DNA of 10,365 nt, from positions 1 through 10,365 of the forward strand of contig JBJKQK010000030.1 of NCBI GenBank assembly GCA_046705285.1. Reading direction: 5' to 3'. The stretch is from SCRD01 sp046705285. GTDB taxonomy: Bacteria > Acidobacteriota > Terriglobia > UBA7540. A model generated the notes under the pieces. That model was given only the letters and a program-made list of their open reading frames with translations, did not search any database and was not told where the DNA came from. Below are positions 7,637-10,365 of this stretch, in pieces. The stretch's first letter is position 1; the number at the start of each line of letters is the position of its first letter. Position numbers and translations under genes: made by a program.

Positions 7637-7641
7637 GATAG

Positions 7642-8118
7642 ATGATGACCGAGGAAACAAGAAGGGCCTTCGGACTGGACAACTCTCAGATTCTAAAATG
7701 GCGACAGGGCGGAAGGTCTCAGAAGGCAAAGACCATTTTGTTGGTGGCGGGTGTCGCCATCATGATTCTGCTGGGAATCAAAATGCTATCCGGCGCGCCA
7801 CTACCCCAGTACCGCGGGCAGCGAATGCGTGGGCCGATGACTCCCGAGCAGCAATTGGCACGTATGACCAAGCAATTGCATCTAACAAATGAGCAGCAGG
7901 CCAAGATTAAACCGATCCTGGAAGAACAGCACCAGCAGATGATGGCCTTGCGGCAGGACACTTCAATGTCCAGAGAAGAACGGTTCGCCAAGTTCCGCGA
8001 AATCCACCGACAGACGTATAAAAAGATCCATCCGATTCTGACCGCAGACCAGCAGAAAAAGATGGATGAGATGCAGCAAATGCGGCGGCAACGTGGATGG
8101 CACGGGCGACCCGATTGA
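7642..8118 (+). CDS. Spy/CpxP-like LTxxQ-motif protein, membrane-anchored (158 aa)
   Basis: Likely an envelope protein of the Spy/CpxP type. Members of that family are helical, ligand-binding periplasmic chaperones or stress sensors induced by envelope stress. Here a basic N-terminus precedes one hydrophobic segment (residues 31-46, ILLVAGVAIMILLGI) without an obvious cleavage site, so it is probably a signal anchor. The C-terminal part is highly charged and helical, rich in Gln, Met and Lys, with two LTxxQ motifs: LTNEQQ (81-86) and LTADQQ (133-138). AAGGAGG at 7630-7636 serves either of two adjacent ATGs (7642 or 7645; the second has the better spacing). It is the first gene of a three-gene cluster; the next start is 89 bp downstream. 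The cytoplasmic N-terminal 30 residues are longer than in soluble Spy. Family call is fairly confident; chaperone activity is inferred. Confidence 0.8.
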   Translation: MMTEETRRAFGLDNSQILKWRQGGRSQKAKTILLVAGVAIMILLGIKMLSGAPLPQYRGQRMRGPMTPEQQLARMTKQLHLTNEQQAKIKPILEEQHQQMMALRQDTSMSREERFAKFREIHRQTYKKIHPILTADQQKKMDEMQQMRRQRGWHGRPD

Positions 8119-8164
8119 GGTCTGCACCGGGGACAATCTCTGGACTTCACTCACGTGCTCGACC

Positions 8165-8180
8165 GGGACCGCCAGGTCCC
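8165..8180 (+). other. Perfect intercistronic hairpin
   Basis: GGGACC-GCCA-GGTCCC forms a 6-bp GC-rich stem with a four-base loop, in the 89-bp spacer between the LTxxQ gene and the DUF2844 gene. The following bases (CTGAATAAAA) are not a T-run, so it is not a classical terminator. It may stabilise the mRNA or adjust relative expression within the operon. Confidence 0.45.
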
Positions 8181-8197
8181 CTGAATAAAACAAATCA

Positions 8198-8204
8198 AGG
8201 GAGG
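8198..8204 (+). promoter_or_regulatory. Ribosome binding site setting the DUF2844 start at 8208
   Basis: AGGGAGG (preceded by A) lies just before ATG 8208. It decides the start over an in-frame ATG at 8097 that lies inside the upstream gene and would add 37 residues ahead of an otherwise typical signal peptide. Confidence 0.7.
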
Positions 8205-8207
8205 ATT

Positions 8208-8651
8208 ATGAAGATCTTTCTGTCTGTTTTTGTAGTCTTGCTTCTGGCAAGCTCTTCCGGCTGGGCGGTTCTCGGGGAGTATGAGAATTCTGTAGCCACT
8301 GACCAGCAGCGAATGCATGCGCAGCTTCGCCAGGTATCAGGCCAGGGCTATTCCATCAAACAGCTCAGCTCGGTAAACGGCAAGGTTGTCAGGGAATATG
8401 TCTCGCCGAAGGGCATGGTTTTTGGGATTTCGTGGCAGAGTCCGATCATGCCTGACCTGCGCCAGTTGCTGGGTTCCTACTTTACACAGTTCCAGCAGGC
8501 GGCGCAATCCCGGCGGCAGCGGGGCGGGCCGCTGGTGATCAGGACAAAAGACTTTGTACTGGTCAGCGGCGGGCACATGCGGGCGTTCCATGGGGTCGCA
8601 TATGTACCAAGCCTTGTGCCGGCTAACGTATCAGCGGAGGTGGTGCGATGA
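8208..8651 (+). CDS. DUF2844 family secreted protein (147 aa)
   Basis: Small exported protein of unknown function. ATG 8208 gives a textbook signal peptide (MKIFLSVFVVLLLASSSGWA) with probable cleavage after Ala20. The mature part carries the pattern I recognise as DUF2844: LGEYENSV near the mature N-terminus, VREYVSPKG (from residue 61), W76, PDLRQLLG (82-89), and the C-terminal GGHMRAFHGVAYVPS (from residue 121). Length is normal for the family. No catalytic motif is evident; the conserved aromatic and Gly pattern suggests a compact beta-rich fold (inference). Its TGA overlaps the ATG of the downstream DUF3443 gene by 4 bp, implying translational coupling. From memory, DUF2844 and DUF3443 genes are neighbours in other bacteria such as Burkholderia, so the products probably work together in the periplasm or outer membrane. 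Confidence 0.85.
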   Translation: MKIFLSVFVVLLLASSSGWAVLGEYENSVATDQQRMHAQLRQVSGQGYSIKQLSSVNGKVVREYVSPKGMVFGISWQSPIMPDLRQLLGSYFTQFQQAAQSRRQRGGPLVIRTKDFVLVSGGHMRAFHGVAYVPSLVPANVSAEVVR

Positions 8652-9946
8652 AACTGCTTAAAGGATGGTGGCACACGCGGTTTGTTCTCTTTCCCCTGCT
8701 TGCGGCAGTTTCTCTGGCCCTGGCCGGTTGCGGCGGAGGGGGTGGGTCCAGTTCAAGTTCCACAAGCCCGTCACCCAGTACCGCACAAAACACGCAAGCC
8801 ATTGAAGTCAACAGCGGCCCGGCCCAGAACTATACCAACGGGGTCTTCACCAGCGTGACCATCTGCGTGCCCGGAACTTCGACCTGCCAGACCATCAACG
8901 ATGTCCTGGTAGACACGGGATCAGAGGGGCTGCGGTTGCTTTCCTCGGCGGTGACGCTGTCCCTACCGGCAATCACCGACAACAGCGGCAGCACCAGCAC
9001 CACCAGCAACTCGTTGAACGAGTGCGCTGCCTTTGCTGACGGATCGTACGTCTGGGGGCCGGTTGTGTCCGCGGATATCAAGATGGCGGGGGAAACGGGC
9101 TCATCAGTCCCCATCCAATTGATCAGCGCCTCGCCGCAGTATCCGGTACCCAACTCATGCATCAGCAGCAGCTCAGTGAACGAAAACACTGTGCAGTCGC
9201 TCGGGGCCAATGGGATCCTGGGAGTCGGGGTCTTCGAACAGGACTGTGGCTCCGCGTGTGCCTCCACGACAAGTGTGCCGGCTCTGTATTATCTATGTCC
9301 TCCCACCGCGGGCTCAGTCTGCACAAGCGCCTCCGTTCCGGTGCAATCTCAGCTTCAGAACCCGGTTTGGACATTTCCTCAGGACAACAACGGCTTGCTC
9401 ATTTCACTGCCGTCCATATCCGACAGCGGAGCGCCGAGCGTCTCGGGATCGATGATTTTTGGCATTGGAACCCAGTCTGACAACGCTCTGGGCAATGCCC
9501 AGGTCTATACCGTTGATCCCAGCACAGGGAATTTCGATGCCATTTACAACAACATCGACTATCAAAACAGTTTCGTCGACAGTGGATCAAACGCCCTCTA
9601 TTTTCTCGATGCCACTACGCTTGGCATCCAAGAGTGCCTGGATTCGCAGGGGAATCCGACAGGATTTTACTGTCCCCCATCAACCTTGAGTTACACAGTG
9701 ACCACCGCTGGCCTGAACGGAACTTCGAACCCGGTCAGCTTCAACATCGCGAATGCTTTTGCTCTGTTTGCGGCAAATAATGGTCTGAATTACGCCTTCA
9801 ATAACCTGGGCGGCGACAGCGGGACCGGCACGAGTTCGGACTACGTTGATTTCGGCCTGCCGTTTTTCTTCGGCCGCAACGTCTTCGTGGGAATCGAAAA
9901 CCAGACAGGGCCAAACGGAGTCATCGGCCCCTATTTGGCATATTAG
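8648..9946 (+). CDS. DUF3443 family lipoprotein, possible aspartic-peptidase-like fold (432 aa)
   Basis: Exported lipoprotein. The signal peptide ends in the lipobox LALAGC, with Cys28 as the lipidation site, followed by a Gly/Ser-rich linker (about 29-49). The mature domain has the DUF3443 layout: VLVDTGSEGLRLL with D89-T-G-S92, a cysteine-rich middle (NSCISSS, DCGSACAST, YLCPPTAGSVC), a GSMIFGIGTQSDNALG segment, and FVDSGSNALYFL with D311-S-G-S314. It ends near GIENQTGPNGVIGPYLAY. Two D-[TS]-G-S motifs about 222 residues apart, each followed by a hydrophobic/Leu stretch, resemble the two catalytic lobes of pepsin-like proteases; activity is inference only. GGAGG (8636-8640) lies 7 nt before the ATG, and the start overlaps the DUF2844 stop by 4 bp. 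The many cysteines imply disulfides in an oxidising compartment. Family assignment is good; enzymatic role is uncertain. Confidence 0.85.
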   Translation: MKLLKGWWHTRFVLFPLLAAVSLALAGCGGGGGSSSSSTSPSPSTAQNTQAIEVNSGPAQNYTNGVFTSVTICVPGTSTCQTINDVLVDTGSEGLRLLSSAVTLSLPAITDNSGSTSTTSNSLNECAAFADGSYVWGPVVSADIKMAGETGSSVPIQLISASPQYPVPNSCISSSSVNENTVQSLGANGILGVGVFEQDCGSACASTTSVPALYYLCPPTAGSVCTSASVPVQSQLQNPVWTFPQDNNGLLISLPSISDSGAPSVSGSMIFGIGTQSDNALGNAQVYTVDPSTGNFDAIYNNIDYQNSFVDSGSNALYFLDATTLGIQECLDSQGNPTGFYCPPSTLSYTVTTAGLNGTSNPVSFNIANAFALFAANNGLNYAFNNLGGDSGTGTSSDYVDFGLPFFFGRNVFVGIENQTGPNGVIGPYLAY

Positions 9947-9996
9947 GAGTGAAAGCTCCGCACAGGTCTTCTCACAGCTCTCCAAACCCGACCAAC

Positions 9997-10030
9997 AAGC
10001 CCACTCTCCCATTCGTGGGGGGGTGGGCTT
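9997..10030. terminator. UUCG-capped hairpin, terminator-like, between convergent genes
   Basis: AAGCCCACTCTCCCA (9997-10011) pairs along its full length with 10016-10030 (15 bp, two G-U pairs on the + strand) around a TTCG tetraloop. It lies 50 bp after the DUF3443 stop and about 150 bp past the end of the opposing response-regulator gene. The T-rich tail is weak on either strand (CTTCCCTTCC on +), so it may work as a Rho-assisted or bidirectional block, or as an mRNA 3'-end protector. Confidence 0.6.
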
Positions 10031-10183
10031 CCCTTCCGCAGGACCCTTGCCTGCTTAAAGAAGGCCCCCTCATCTGTGGCAGGATTCCGGGACCTTCGAG
10101 AGCCGAAAGCATAGGGAAATCCCGCCGCATGTTCCGCAAATTCTCCTATCCCTCATTGGTGCGTTCTTGGAAAGGAAAATCAT

Positions 10184-10365
10184 TCAGGCAGGCGTTGGCA
10201 GAAACTTGTAACCCAAGCCGCGAACGGTGAGAAAGTGCCGGGGATTCTGCGGATCTTCCTCCAGTTTCTGCCGCAACATCCAGACGTGGGCATCAACAGT
10301 GCGGGTGAGCGTCGCTCCGTCATAACCCCACACCTCACGAAGGAGTTCCTCGCGTGAAAGCGTTG
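10184..10365 (-). CDS. OmpR/PhoB-family response regulator, C-terminal DNA-binding domain (partial)
   Basis: The last 59 codons of a gene entering from the right edge on the minus strand; the stop is TCA on + at 10184-10186. The reverse translation includes LSREELLREVWGYD, TRTVDAHVWMLRQKLEED and FLTVRGLGYKFLPTPA. This is the winged-helix effector domain of OmpR/PhoB regulators: the end of helix 2, the recognition helix (TRTVDAHVWMLRQKLE), and the wing hairpin ending GLGYKF. The receiver domain lies beyond the window. Such proteins bind DNA after phosphorylation by a partner histidine kinase, not visible here. It converges on the DUF3443 gene, so it is not in that operon; a regulatory link is possible but not shown. 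Family call very confident; target unknown. Confidence 0.92.
   Translation of the reverse strand, partial: TLSREELLREVWGYDGATLTRTVDAHVWMLRQKLEEDPQNPRHFLTVRGLGYKFLPTPA

Larger units (their letters stand above)
7116..7641 (+). other. 526-bp intergenic region, no convincing gene
   Basis: The short frames crossing this stretch, on both strands, have no ribosome binding site or recognisable family and appear fortuitous. It contains: a small hairpin just after the upstream stop (7119-7123 with 7128-7132, loop GCCG); a branched hairpin (7168-7177 with 7197-7206, with G-U pairs, enclosing 7183-7186 with 7193-7196) that lacks a T-run; short inverted repeats at 7379-7391 and 7443-7455; an orphan TAAGGAGG at 7434-7441; and a structured leader before the next gene. 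A promoter for the downstream cluster is expected here, but I found no persuasive -35/-10 pair. Confidence 0.6.

Noticed and set aside
8097..8207. Upstream ATG at 8097 as the start of the DUF2844 gene
   Set aside because: It lies inside the LTxxQ gene, has no good ribosome binding site, and puts 37 non-hydrophobic residues ahead of a clean signal peptide. ATG 8208 has AGGGAGG upstream.
1..10365. Insertion sequence, CRISPR array, tRNA or rRNA gene
   Set aside because: No transposase-like frame, terminal inverted repeats, regularly spaced short repeats or tRNA/rRNA-like segments were seen.

Overview
The window looks like part of an Acidobacteriota chromosome (Terriglobia-like soil lineages). 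GC is moderately high by eye. The evidence is the pairing of SBBP-repeat propellers with choice-of-anchor-D/HYDIN-like and Ig-like domains that end in a membrane hairpin, plus an adjacent DUF2844/DUF3443 gene pair. This assignment comes from protein family content only; no rRNA or other phylogenetic marker is present.

Layout, left to right. (1) 2-3187 (+): the 3' part of a very large exported protein, cut by the window edge. (2) 3294-7115 (+): a complete paralogue of 1273 aa with the same architecture: signal peptide, N-terminal DUF7948-type domain, seven SBBP blades, two HYDIN-like domains, two Ig-like domains, a two-helix membrane hairpin with a lipobox-like cysteine, and a short extracytoplasmic tail. 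The paralogues are nearly identical over one 318-bp segment (1-318 and 3887-4204, 7 mismatches) and clearly diverged afterwards. A promoter-like pair (TTGACG, 17 bp, TTTAAA) lies in the gap between them. (3) 7116-7641: a 526-bp gap without a convincing gene. It contains several hairpins, an orphan perfect Shine-Dalgarno, and a leader with mutually exclusive pairings next to the ribosome binding site of the following gene. (4) 7642-9946 (+): a compact three-gene cluster, probably one operon: a membrane-anchored Spy/CpxP-like LTxxQ protein, a small secreted DUF2844 protein, and a DUF3443 lipoprotein whose start overlaps the DUF2844 stop by 4 bp (ATGA). (5) 9947-10183: a spacer between convergent genes with a 15-bp UUCG-capped terminator-like hairpin. 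(6) 10184-10365 (-): the last 59 codons of an OmpR/PhoB-type response regulator.

Every complete + strand product has an export or membrane signal, so the region is devoted to the cell envelope. The paralogous propellers are probably surface-displayed binding or adhesion proteins. The three-gene cluster looks like an uncharacterised periplasmic/envelope module: an LTxxQ protein of the envelope-stress type, a small secreted partner, and a lipoprotein with two D-[TS]-G-S motifs resembling a bilobed aspartic peptidase. The response regulator may or may not be connected to it. No mobile element, tRNA, rRNA or CRISPR array was seen.
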